From Limnomonas spitsbergensis (taxonomy: Eukaryota > Chlorophyta > Chlorophyceae > Chlamydomonadales): a DNA stretch of 64,000 bases. A program made the translations under genes and the position numbers. Under the pieces are notes generated by a model. That model was not told the DNA's origin, made no database searches, and was given only the letters and a program-made list of their open reading frames with translations. Below are positions 55,401-64,000 of the stretch, piece by piece; the stretch's first letter is position 1; every line of letters starts with the position of its first letter. Location: assembly GCA_037349105.1 (NCBI GenBank), contig JAYJMM010000032.1:1268501-1332500 (forward strand), written 5' to 3'.

Positions 55401-57555
55401 GCTCCGAAACCATGTCTTGCGCCATAAGCAGTACACGCCAGCTAGGATGTTTTTGAAGGCGTCACCGATGGGACCCTCTCAGGGCGACAACAGCTGTCAC
55501 CTGCTTTGGCCACGCGACCAAGCTTTTGGGGCAGGGCCCGGTGGTTTACATCATGATCCTGATGCGACTATGCGGCCAAGCTATTTGGGGAGGGCCTTGA
55601 GGTGTAACGTCATGAGCCTGATGCGTCCAGCAAGCGGCGTTTGGAGCACTTTCTGACACTCAATTCCTGCGGGGCGGGGTCTCCCTGGAAATCCGGACAT
55701 CCATTCTAATCCACCATGATCCATACTAATCATGGGACACCAGGAGGCATGTGGTTTTTCTCTATATTGGTTGTGAGCTGCAAAACCTAGGGTAGCTGCA
55801 AAACACAGGGAAGCTGTAGGGAAGCTGCAAAGCCTAGGGAGGCTGTGCTTCCTCCTGAATGCTCCATGGGCTTCTCACTCAGTTCCTTTGTGACAGCGCA
55901 GCAGAACAACTACGGACTCGGCTATGTTCTGTGTTTTGCCCATTTGTTTTGTACTTTTGTTGTTCTGCAAACACTACCGAGGCATCCGGTATATGTGTGT
56001 GTGTCAATGACGTTATACCTCTGGGCCCTGCTCAGACAGGCTCGCCGCGTGGGCGCCTAACTAAAGAGTGTGTGTGTGTGTGCCCGCATTCATTCTTTGT
56101 TGTGACCATCATTGCTGCTTGAATATTTCCTTCAAGAATGCCTCTTCTAAGGTTAAAACCGGTACTAGATTTTAGCAGGTTTCACATTTCTCTATTTTGC
56201 GACCCCTCTGGGCTGGTGAGCGCCGCGGTTTTGTTCAGGCCCACACCAGGCTCAACAAGTTCATGGACCTGTTGCCCTAAGCTCAGGCTAAGCCTGATCG
56301 GCCCTTTCAAGACAGGCTGTGGGTGGTTGATGTACAGCTGTACCGTTGCAGCAACTACTTGTATTTAATCGTAGCAGCAACTATTGGCGCATTAAGGACT
56401 CGAGCATTCCGTCATTTGTGCGCAAGGTCTCCCTGCGTGAGAAAAGTTTTGTCTTGAAGCTCGGCGCTCCTCATCAGGGAAACAAAACGAAGTCCCTCTG
56501 GGGGTGCGCGGGTTATGGGAACAGAACAATTAAGGATGGTATGCATCGCTGGCATGACATTCCTGTCCAGTTTTGTTGGGTATATTAAGGTTTCAACCTG
56601 CCCAAAAGGTGGATCACCCAGATCTGGAAGACACAAACATGCACATCACCGAAGAGGGGAAGAGGTCGGGACAGCGCCCCAACAGCTGACAGGAAGTTAG
56701 AACGGTGCATACCCGCTGGGCCCTGCCCAGCTGGCAAGACGCCTGCTGTGTTGGTGGGGTCCCCAGAAACAAAAAGGACAGTTCAAAAAAACTGGGGCTG
56801 TCAGATTGGGAACGCTCCCTTGCGATTCTTGCCAGGGCTTCAGTGTAGTCAAGCGCATGCGAACTTGGGAAGTCGGATCAAAGAGATTGATCATGTAACG
56901 CCCTCGATTACAGCACAAGCCATTTCCATGACTGTTGGTGGGCCTGCTGTAGCACACTCGGCCAGGCATCGATCAAGACTACCGGTATCAAATCAATGCT
57001 CTCTCAATCCTGATGTTTAAACAAAAACGGTACTGCTGACAATATAGAGGCCCCAATTCAAAAAAAACTCAGCCCTGCTCTCAACCACTACACCTGAATT
57101 CCCTTCCCATTTACGTACCATACCTGCCCTTCACACACTCCGTGCCAAACTTTAGAATCAACTTAATTCAGATTCACATCATATGTTTTTTGATGTGTCA
57201 CACACTCTTCCTACGTCCACATCCCCTAGTACCACCCCTCTGCGACCCTGTAGCGTCGGCATATGAGAAGATAGGCACGTAAGTCCCAACCAAGTTCAGG
57301 GCACCTGCAGCAGGTGAAGCGGCTAACAACTCTGTTAGCAAGCAGTCATCTCACACGACAACAACGAAAACAACGTCACCCATCAGACAGCGCGGCCGAG
57401 ACTTTTTAGCAGGGCCCAGATGTGTAACGTCGTGAACATTCACCCATCTCTCTTTTAATCTGCGGTAGTTTGACCCTGAAAACGACCTGAAAAGTATGTG
57501 AAATACGAAACTCGACGCGCGCCCATCACGGCCCAAGTCCTCAAAATAAAAGCCC
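55401..57555. other. Intergenic with retrotransposon and SINE fragments
   Basis: Two plus-oriented tails at 55500-55630 (GCGACCAAGCTTTTGGGGCA; AGGTGTAACGTCATGAGCC), one minus-oriented at about 56003-56070, a SINE tail fragment at 56697-56735 and a plus tail at 57385-57435 (GCGGCCGAGACTTTTTAGCA). Short GAAGCTGCAAA repeats lie at 55775-55850. No supported gene. Confidence 0.55.
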
Positions 57556-57559
57556 ATGA

Positions 57560-59660
57560 TCAGCCTCCATAACGAGGTTTCTGAAGCAGCATGCTCCTGG
57601 GCGGCGCCAGCGGTACGTTTGACCCCAACAGCAACGCGAGCTTCTGCTGTTGCTGCCGCTTTCGGATTGCCTTGCGCATGAGGTCCATGTACCTCGCCTC
57701 CTCCACCTGGCCGCCCGGCTCCAGCGTTGAGAGGAACTGGGCTAGGGAGAGGCCCTCCAGGTCCACACTGAGAGGGTGGGAAGTTGGGCAGGTGGGAGGG
57801 TGGGAAGGTGTGAAGGTGGGTAGGGTGGGAAGGTGGGTAGGGTGAGAAGGTGGGAGGGTGGGAAGGTGGGACGGTGGTAGGGTGGGAAGGTGGGTAGGGT
57901 GAGGCACTCCTTGTGCACACTGAGAGGGTGGGAGGGTGGGAAGGTGGGTAGGGTGGGGCACTCCTTGTCCACACTGGTACGGTAGGAAGGATAAGGGGTG
58001 AGGGAGATGGAGAGGGGTCGAAGATGGTCAGAGGGCGGGAGGGTTTAGGGTTTAGATGGTCAGAGGGTGGGAGGATTAAGGGTTTAGGGTTACGATGGTC
58101 AGAGGGCGGGAGGGTTTAGGGTTTAAAGGTATGGGTTAAGATGGTCAGATGGCTATAGGCGAGGGGGGGAGGGTCAGAGAATCCTGGTGGCTTTAGAGCC
58201 CTGGGCGGTATATGTCTATTTGAATGCAGGTGGTACACAACAGTGAACAAATCACGACACAGATGTTTTGAAATTTCAAAAAAACGTTGGCTTTCGGCTG
58301 CGCCCTTCCACTTCCAGGTCAGCACAGAGTGTACAAGCCCGAGGATCATAAAAATATCGCTGTTTCCGAGCGTATTTAGACTCTTCAGTATCGTAGGTGT
58401 ATGATCACAATTTGTGAGGAGACTGAATTTGGAGAGGGGGGCCAATTAAAATGGTATCAGCTTTTGACTGTCACAAGTTAAAGGTTAGGAGTTTGTGGAC
58501 GTGAATAGCGGCGCATTCAGGTGGCGTAGCCGTGGATCCCCCGCGGAATCGCCACAAGTTGCGAGTATCCACGCTGTCATCGATTTGATAGATTATCCAG
58601 GGATCCACCGTGCAAGGCTGTACAAGTTGATTTTTGAATGAGCAGAAGACAGACAGGCACCTCACGGGGACTCGGCGGGTCATTTCAATACTGTGACCTA
58701 CCAGTTGCACCCCTCCTCCCTCCCCCCCACACACACCAAGTAATTTACCCCCGTCGCTGCCACCCAACTCTCCCCACGCGTTGGTTTTGTCAACAGAACC
58801 ACCACCAATCCACAGAAACACCCCCCGACCAGTCAAAACGCCCCCCCCCTCCTCTTCAGTCAAAAGAGACCCCAAGTATTGTTGCCAATATACTCCCCCA
58901 CACACACTCACCAGTTCATTGACGAGCCCCCCCCCCCCCACCTCCCCACCAGTCAAAAGAGCATTTCTGCACCTTGCCCAACACCGAGAACATGAACGAC
59001 TCCTCGCCAGGCAGGTCCTCCATCTTGTGTGCCTGCCAGCCGGTAGCGGACTTAATGATGGAGCATACCACATTCCAGGTTGAGGGTAGAGAGTTGAGGG
59101 TTGAGGGTTCCAGGGTTCAGGGTTTAGAGGCCTGGGGTCAAGGTTTCAATCTCAAGCGCCACCATGTAGCTGACTTGATGATGGAGCACACCAACTGTGT
59201 GGGCTTAATATTATGGTTAAGGGTTCAGGGTGTAGGGCTCAAGGGTTGAATGTTGAGCGCCTGCCACCCGGTAGCGGACTTGATAATGGAGCACCCTGGG
59301 AGGGTGTACGGTCAGGTCTAAGGGTTGAGAGTTTGGGTTTATGAATCATGGTGAAGCGTTCCTTCTTGTGGACCAGCCACCCGGTTGAAGATTTGATTTC
59401 GAAGCCAAGCACATCCCACTTGTCCCAGGGGTATCCCAGCATGTAAATAGGGCTAAGGGTGAGGGTAAGTGGGCAACGTGGGTGGATTTTGGGTTCCTTG
59501 TTTGGGTTTCAGGTTACACTTCAGGTTAAGCGGGTTCAGGGTTACTTGTGGGGGGTACCCCTGCTTTCCCCCTCGTCCCTCCCCCCCTCACTTGTTCAGT
59601 ATGGCCTTCCACTTTCCATCCATCCAAGGGTACATGCTAGGGTCCAGCAGTGCCTCAGTC
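57560..59660 (-). CDS. Unrecognised gene: three separate exons, links incomplete
   Basis: The terminal exon 57560-57767 reads VDLEGLSLAQFLSTLEPGGQ, then VEEARYMDLMRKAIRKRQQQ and LLGSNVPLAPPRSMLLQKPR to the stop. A second exon runs from about 59073 to 58973 (IIKSATGWQAHKMEDLPGEE, SFMFSVLGK, then GTGCAG). A third runs from about 59655 to 59592 (ALLDPSMYPWMDGKWKAILN, then GTGAGG). Phases between them do not all match, so at least one exon is missing. A frame at 58480-58700 (minus) is open but unassigned. No family is recognised. Echoes of the second exon's 5' half are present at 59155-59400, and of the terminal exon's acceptor at 57900-57975. Confidence 0.5.
57765..57975 (-). repeat. G-rich intron repeats with echoes of an acceptor
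   Basis: GGTGGGAGGGTGGGAA-type repeats alternate with copies of the terminal exon's edge (plus orientation TCCACACTGAGAGGGTGGG at 57762; echoes at about 57913 and 57969, the latter diverging after TCCACACTGG). Confidence 0.75.
58010..58140 (+). repeat. Telomere-like tandem repeat, about 50-bp unit
   Basis: GATGGTCAGAGGGCGGGAGG followed by GTTTAGGGTTTA, three copies, in or downstream of the minus-strand gene's intron. Confidence 0.75.
59025..59410 (-). repeat. Four related copies of one exon edge
   Basis: The minus-strand word ATCAAGTCCGCTACCGGGTG (GCAGGC) occurs in variants at about 59030-59075, 59160-59195, 59258-59295 and 59372-59405. The outermost has the longest open flank (WDVLGFEIKSSTGWLVHKKE), so which copy is spliced is unclear. 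Confidence 0.7.
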
Positions 59661-59862
59661 GATCATATTGATGAGCAGCCCCGCCCTGCTCCCCTCCCCC
59701 CAAGGCGGGTTAGAGGCTCAGATGCTCTGTGTCTTCATCCTTTATCCCAACAGGCACCCAACCGGTCAGGCCGCTAGCGCCTTTGCTGTTTGGGAGGGCG
59801 CAAAAGCCTGGGACCCAAATCGAGCTTAGAGGGGATCCCGATCCCGCTCCCCCGGTGGTCCC

Positions 59863-60048
59863 ATGTCAGCGCGCAAAATGGACGACCCAGCGGATCCTGG
59901 CAAGGGGCCTAGCGTGTTTCTTCTTCCGGAGAATGTACTTAAGGGCTTCCTGGCCGTTTTCTATGGAGTGGGGGCTGTGTTTCCTTTTATCTTAACTCAG
60001 CTACATGTCAGCTGCACATCGGCCTTGAGCCGGCGGCCCCGCGTGTAG
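59863..60048 (+). CDS. Small single-helix membrane protein, possibly COX7C-like
   Basis: From ATG at 59863 the frame reads MSARKMDDPADPGKG, then VFLLPENVLKGFLAVFYGVG and AVFPFILTQLH. After that the frame may leave the exon, since a GTCAGC donor follows CTACAT at about 60008. The short hydrophilic start and one helix with G..FPF spacing resemble cytochrome c oxidase subunit 7C (LLAMMTLFFGSGFAAPF type). The match is loose and any small organelle membrane subunit is possible. Confidence 0.35.
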   Translation: MSARKMDDPADPGKGPSVFLLPENVLKGFLAVFYGVGAVFPFILTQLHVSCTSALSRRPRV

Positions 60049-60299
60049 CTGGTCATGATGCTTGGGCCACCGGCCATAGACAGGTCCAGGTTTGGTCCCA
60101 ATCGGGCCTTGTACGGCTGCGGGGCGGCCAGCGGAAGTTGTGGCCCCCCAAAACAACTGGGTGGGAGCAGCAGGGAAGCCACCTAACAAAGCAGCAGCAA
60201 CAACAGCTTGAATGCATAAGATTCCCAATTGTCTGCTGGAATCTGTTTCCTGCTGAAGAGGTCGACACATATCTGATTGTCATATCACGTCATTCACCC

Positions 60300-60603
60300 A
60301 CTGACGTTCAACCACGTGGATCCCGCTGATCCGCAGCCCGAGGAATGGAAGGCATCTTACCAGGAGCCGGGGCAGGTTCGGCGGGCGCCACGCGGCCGCT
60401 CCCCCCGCCGCTCCTTCCGCCGCTCCAGGCTGGGCGGGGAGCGACCTTTGGGGCTGCGGCTGCTGCTTAGCCCGGTCTCCGCGGGTTTGTGGCGGGAAGC
60501 TCTGGAGCCACAAGAGGACGCCCGAGACCAGGAGGCGGGCTGGATACGGGCTGGCGCCGGGTGTGAGGTAAGCCAGCACCGTGGCGTGCAAAGAGGCGCG
60601 CAA
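60300..60603. other. GC-rich segment open on both strands
   Basis: The plus frame reads VDPADPQPEEWKASYQEPGQ ... and ends before GTAAGCC at 60569. The minus frame starts with Met at 60603 and ends before GTAAGATGCC at about 60363. Both have good donors. I could not decide which strand is coding. Confidence 0.3.
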
Positions 60604-61800
60604 TGAGAGCCGCAGCTCTCAGATGTGCACGCTGATCACGGCGCCCTGCGAGACAAATGGCTAAATGAGTTTTGCGCACAGGGCAGGGTGTGAGTCTGGT
60701 TTAGCGTTTAGGGTGAAACCCTAAGGTTTACGGGTAAGGGTTATGGGTTAAACCCCAAGGTTTAGGGTTAAGTGTTCAGGGTTAAGGGTTTAAACAGGGG
60801 CAGGGTATGACTCCGGTATTGTTTTCTTCTCGTTTTAATATGAGGGAATGGGGTAGGGAGGGTGCAGGGCGTTTTCCTTGTTGATCAGGCGGGTGTTATC
60901 GCTGCGTCGATGTGCTCGTTGGTTGGGATGCTGTGGATTGGTTTCTATGCAGTGCCGACGGCGTTCGGGTGGAGCGATAGATACACAATTAGCACTGCAC
61001 TTTAACTATGGTACAGTCAGTCTAAATTGGTGATCCACACGGATTTTTATCAAGGTGCACCAACGTCAATTTAATGGCCTTACAATAAAATGAGGCCGAA
61101 CCAACCGTGGATACGGTCGTCAGGGAAATCGTAATTAGTGTGATTTTTTGTTCTTACCGCGCTTTCTTCTATACGGTATAAGGTTATATATATGGATTCA
61201 TCGTCGTCGAATCAATTCTTCGGCATTGAGTTAAACTGTTGTTATATCATGATATCATATTGTTGTTGTTATATCGTATTGTTATATCGCCATTTTTTGC
61301 AAATGGGGCTTAACCATCATGGGACTGGTCAATCTGGCATTTTCCCCCCAACACTTTCCTGAGTAGTTTTACCGGTCCCCTGAATGTCTAACAGTTTTTT
61401 GTCCATGACATAATGAGGGCGTGGGTATCGCCATTTATTTTGCAAATGGGGCCTAACTTGCAAAAATTCTGTAATCTAACGTCTAACGTCTAACATCTAA
61501 CGCTCTGAGCTATAATCCAGGAATTATACGCGTCTTTCATGACATGAATGATAGAGTGCTAGTCCTTCTTGCTGGCAGAGGAAAGCATGGGAGCTAGGTT
61601 GACTCAGCTGCGCTGTGTCTGAGCTGACTGCCGGTCTTTCAGAACTGACCTGATTAAGCTGTTTCTAAGTTGGGCGGGTTGGGCTGCTTTGTTTCTGAGT
61701 CAAGCTGATTGATTTGTCTCTGAGCTAGGCGGACAACGATGTCTCAGACAAAACCTATTTATACGTGTTTTCACCGGTACAATGTTTTGCTAAAAATAAA
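60604..61800. other. AT-rich intergenic region
   Basis: TTTAGGG/TTAAGGG words occur at 60690-60800. A CGCCATTT.TTTTGCAAATGG word is duplicated (about 61288 and 61431). A TTGTTGTTATATC microsatellite is at 61225-61290 and AACGTCTAACGTCTAACATC at about 61479. No gene. Confidence 0.5.
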
Positions 61801-62290
61801 GGTCCTCACCAATTGAGGATGTGGTAGAATTTGTTGAGGGCGAGCATGCTGTCTTTTTTGCCTCCCTGGGGAGTGTCTCTTTCCTTTTTTGTCTCTTTCT
61901 TGCTTTCAGAGGCAGGGATCCTTCGGTTTGTCTTTTGTGCTTTCTGGAGGGGTGTTATTCTTTGCCCTTTGTGCTCATCTCTGTCTTTCCTCCAGCCTTT
62001 ACTTCCTCCCCTTTCCCTCCCAACCAGACAGGACGTCGGAAAGCCTGTAAGCAGGGGTGGGAGACCCTGGTTTTCGGCAACTTGCAGTTGAACTTTTTGA
62101 AGGCTAGTCTCTTCAGGGGCAGGGAATTCGGTTTACCAAACCTTTGTGTTCTTGTTGTCCGGTGGGTGAACTTGCTATCCTTTCTTTCCTCTTGTGCCTT
62201 CTCCCTTGACTTTCCTAGCCGAATGTTTGTTTGCCGACGTGGCCGAGCTTCATTTCAGCATGACCCAGAGGTGTGACGTCATTAACAAAA
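61801..62290 (+). mobile_element. Non-LTR retrotransposon 3' end
   Basis: It opens with GAGGATGTGGTAGAATTTGT (EDVVEFVEG), then pyrimidine-rich text and a second internal GCAGGGGTGGGAGACCCTGG word. It ends with a tail at 62230-62285 (GACGTGGCCGAGCTTCATTT, AGAGGTGTGACGTCATTAAC). Confidence 0.6.
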
Positions 62291-62690
62291 GCAAGTGCCT
62301 CCCACCCCTGACCGGCCTGTTAAAGCTGGTGGAAGTTTGTGGCACCGTTAAAGGGACCTGCCCACCCCCGCTCCCGTAACTGCTCCCTGACACTGCGGCA
62401 TTGGAGCAAACATGTACTACATCCTCTACATATCCCGTATTGTAAGCCGGGGTATGGGTCTGACCCCCCAGGTGACATGCCCCTTCACAGCAGACTACCC
62501 ATGACAGGCTGCTGATTGGACTGTGGGCCGAAGACTGTGCTAGCCAAGGTGCATCCAAATTGCTGCCGAGTTTAGAACGGTGCATACCCACTAGGCCTGC
62601 TGAACGCTCGACCGCTCGGGGCCGGTAGGGAATGACCAAGCTCAATTCCAGCTACCATGCTCAGCCTGGGATCCGCATTGTTGCCGAATA
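62291..62690 (-). mobile_element. LINE C-terminal remnant and SINE fragment, minus orientation
   Basis: The minus frame at about 62310-62450 contains YVEDVVHVCSNAAVSG and, in another frame, REQLRERGWAGPFNGA, matching the C-terminal segments at 24290-24380. At 62572-62690 is a SINE 3' half (AACGGTGCATACCCACTAGG ... CTACCATGCTCAGCCTGGGA). Confidence 0.55.
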
Positions 62691-62914
62691 AGTACACGAC
62701 ATTTCCATCGAATGCCATAAAACACAAAAGACATTGGCTGGCCACACAAGAGCATGCCTCATACGCCATCAGGCTTAGCGGTATCAAAAAACAAATTCAG
62801 CAAACCCGAGGTACGTACCCCTCCCCCAACCCAACCCCAACCAAACGTACACAAGTCAGACAAGACGTCTGCAAGGTTTCCTCTCAACTGACAAGAAAGA
62901 GATATTGCCACAAG

Positions 62915-63310
62915 CTGTTCGAGTTGGACGCCCACGCTGCCAAGCCCTTTGAGCAGGGCCCAGACGTGTTATGTCATTGACAAGCTGGGTGAGCAGGTGC
63001 AGGCTCAGTAGCAGGCTCAACCGCAGCCCACAGCCAGCATCAGCCCAATTATCATCCAAAGACGGGCACAGCAAAGCGGAATATAGCACCATGAGCTGGG
63101 TGAGCATGTGCAGGCCATGCGGCAGGCACGACGGCAGTATACCGCAGCCAGCAGCAGCCCAAACATCATCCACAGACGGGCGCAGCAAAGCGGAATTTAG
63201 TATCATGACCTAGGTGAGCATGCGCAGGCACGACGACAGTCAACAACAGCCCGCATCGGCCCAACCGTCATTCACAGACGGGCACAGCAAAGTGGAATAT
63301 CAACAATGGT
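62915..63310 (+). repeat. Retrotransposon tail followed by three roughly 110-bp tandem units
   Basis: The tail is GCCAAGCCCTTTGAGCAGGG, CCCAGACGTGTTATGTCATT at 62938-62980. Three units follow, with GGTGAGCA.GTGCAGGC and CACAGACGGGC.CAGCAAAG at about 62990, 63100 and 63212. Confidence 0.7.
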
Positions 63311-63408
63311 GTCAAACTGTCAATATGCCCTTACCCCTTAACCCTAGCCCCCCAAAGAGACACTTGGGCCAACTCCAAAGCCACTGCAAGTCTACAATGG
63401 TGTACAGC

Positions 63409-63586
63409 CTACAGGGCATCCATGCCGCTGCCTAGCCCCCCCTCATCCGCATCGTTATCTCCGGTCCCACTCCCTCCGCTGCCAGCCTCTGGACTGCCCG
63501 CCCCCTTGTCAGCCTTGGGGCCCTGATTGGGACGGCGGAGCGGGATGTTGACCAGGTCGGGCGAGTGCTTGACGGCAAGGTCGTAC
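63409..63586 (-). CDS. C-terminal exon of a gene continuing beyond the window
   Basis: After a GAACCTGCAG acceptor, the exon encodes YDLAVKHSPDLVNIPLRRPN, then QGPKADKGAGSPEAGSGGSG and a Gly/Asp-rich end finishing SGMDAL. The preceding exon must end in phase 2. No family is recognised; the disordered acidic tail is typical of a C-terminus. Confidence 0.65.
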
Positions 63587-64000
63587 CTGCAGGTTCAAAA
63601 CCCAAGATTTAGGGTTAAGTGCTTAGGGTTTTGGATTGAAAACCGAAGCCTAATTTGGGTGAGTGCTTGACAGCATGGTCGTACCTGCAGGTTTAAACGT
63701 TTGAAGTTCAGGGTTTAGGGTTAAGGTTGTTTAGGGTTCAGGGTCTCAAACCAAAGCCCAAGTCAGGCGAGTGCTTGACGGCAAGGTCGGACCTGCAGGT
63801 TTAAACGACCAATGTTTAAGGTTTAGGGTTCAGGGTTTTGGATTCAAAACCACAGCATTGGTCGGGCGAGTGCTTGGCGGCAAGACCACACCTGCAGATT
63901 GAAACGTTTAAGGTTTGAGATTTAAGGGTTCAGGGTTAAGGGTTCACGATTTAAAAACAAAGCTAAGGTCAGACGATTGCTTCATGGTGAGGTCGCACCT
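63540..64000 (-). repeat. Five-copy array of the terminal exon's acceptor edge, about 107-bp period
   Basis: The plus word GGCGAGTGCTTGACGGCAAG, GTCGTACCTGCAGGTT (real edge at 63586) recurs at about 63660, 63766, 63864 and 63970. The copies are separated by TTTAGGGTT/CAGGGTT text. On the minus strand each keeps the CTGCAG acceptor. Confidence 0.88.

Noticed and set aside
58480..58700. Minus-strand frame with VDPWIIYQIDDSVDTRNLWR
   Set aside because: It reads like protein, but I found no splice phase linking it to either neighbouring exon and no family; kept only as a note under the gene at 57560.

Overview
This window is nuclear DNA from a photosynthetic eukaryote, most likely a flagellated green alga. 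It is intron-rich with consensus GT..AG introns. Four genes are plastid-type: an NFU iron-sulphur scaffold, a BASS4/RCH1-like transporter, a PAP/fibrillin protein and an At4g37920-type protein. One gene belongs to the ciliary CYB5D1 family. Plant-type telomere-like motifs (CCCTAAA/TTTAGGG) are scattered through introns and spacers. A prasinophyte such as Cymbomonas would fit, but species identity is a guess. Gene models were built by hand, by joining exons whose splice sites and reading phases agree.

Layout. 1-3200: a 0.6 kb inverted-repeat element, then a cluster of retrotransposon 3' tails. 3204-6420 (-): CYB5D1-like gene in 7 exons, possibly with one more 5' exon. 7310-10844 (+): PAP/fibrillin gene. 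11238-13222: a tRNA-derived SINE and a nested inverted-repeat element. 13467-19449 (+): complete six-exon BASS4/RCH1-like gene. 19450-25100: degenerate non-LTR retrotransposon copies. 25122-33438 (-): At4g37920-like gene. 35103-39813 (+): complete five-exon NFU gene with a 15-bp x ~58 minisatellite in an intron. 40170-43600: retrotransposon tails, a second SINE and two MITE-like elements. 43731-48729 (+): gene ending in leucine-rich repeats, with a 1.7 kb 15-bp array in an intron. 51107-55400 (+): exons for an acidic segment and a multi-pass membrane protein, perhaps one gene. 57560-59660 (-): exons of an unrecognised gene. 59863 (+): small one-helix protein. 61800-62985: more retrotransposon remnants. 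63409-63586 (-): last exon of a gene that continues off the right edge.

The most striking feature is not a gene. Nearly every gene here has introns carrying tandem, decayed copies of the edge of the adjoining exon: the last or first 20-60 coding bases, the splice site and the start or end of the intron. There are 2 to 9 copies at roughly 55-170 bp spacing, often alternating with telomere-like motifs. These 'exon echoes' occur at both donors and acceptors, and once at a stop codon, and they offer many competing splice sites.

A second theme is a non-LTR retrotransposon family with more than 20 short 3' tails in the window. A tRNA-headed SINE shares the core of that tail, which suggests a LINE/SINE pair. 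The genes have no operon-like organisation; shared plastid function is the only link among four of them.
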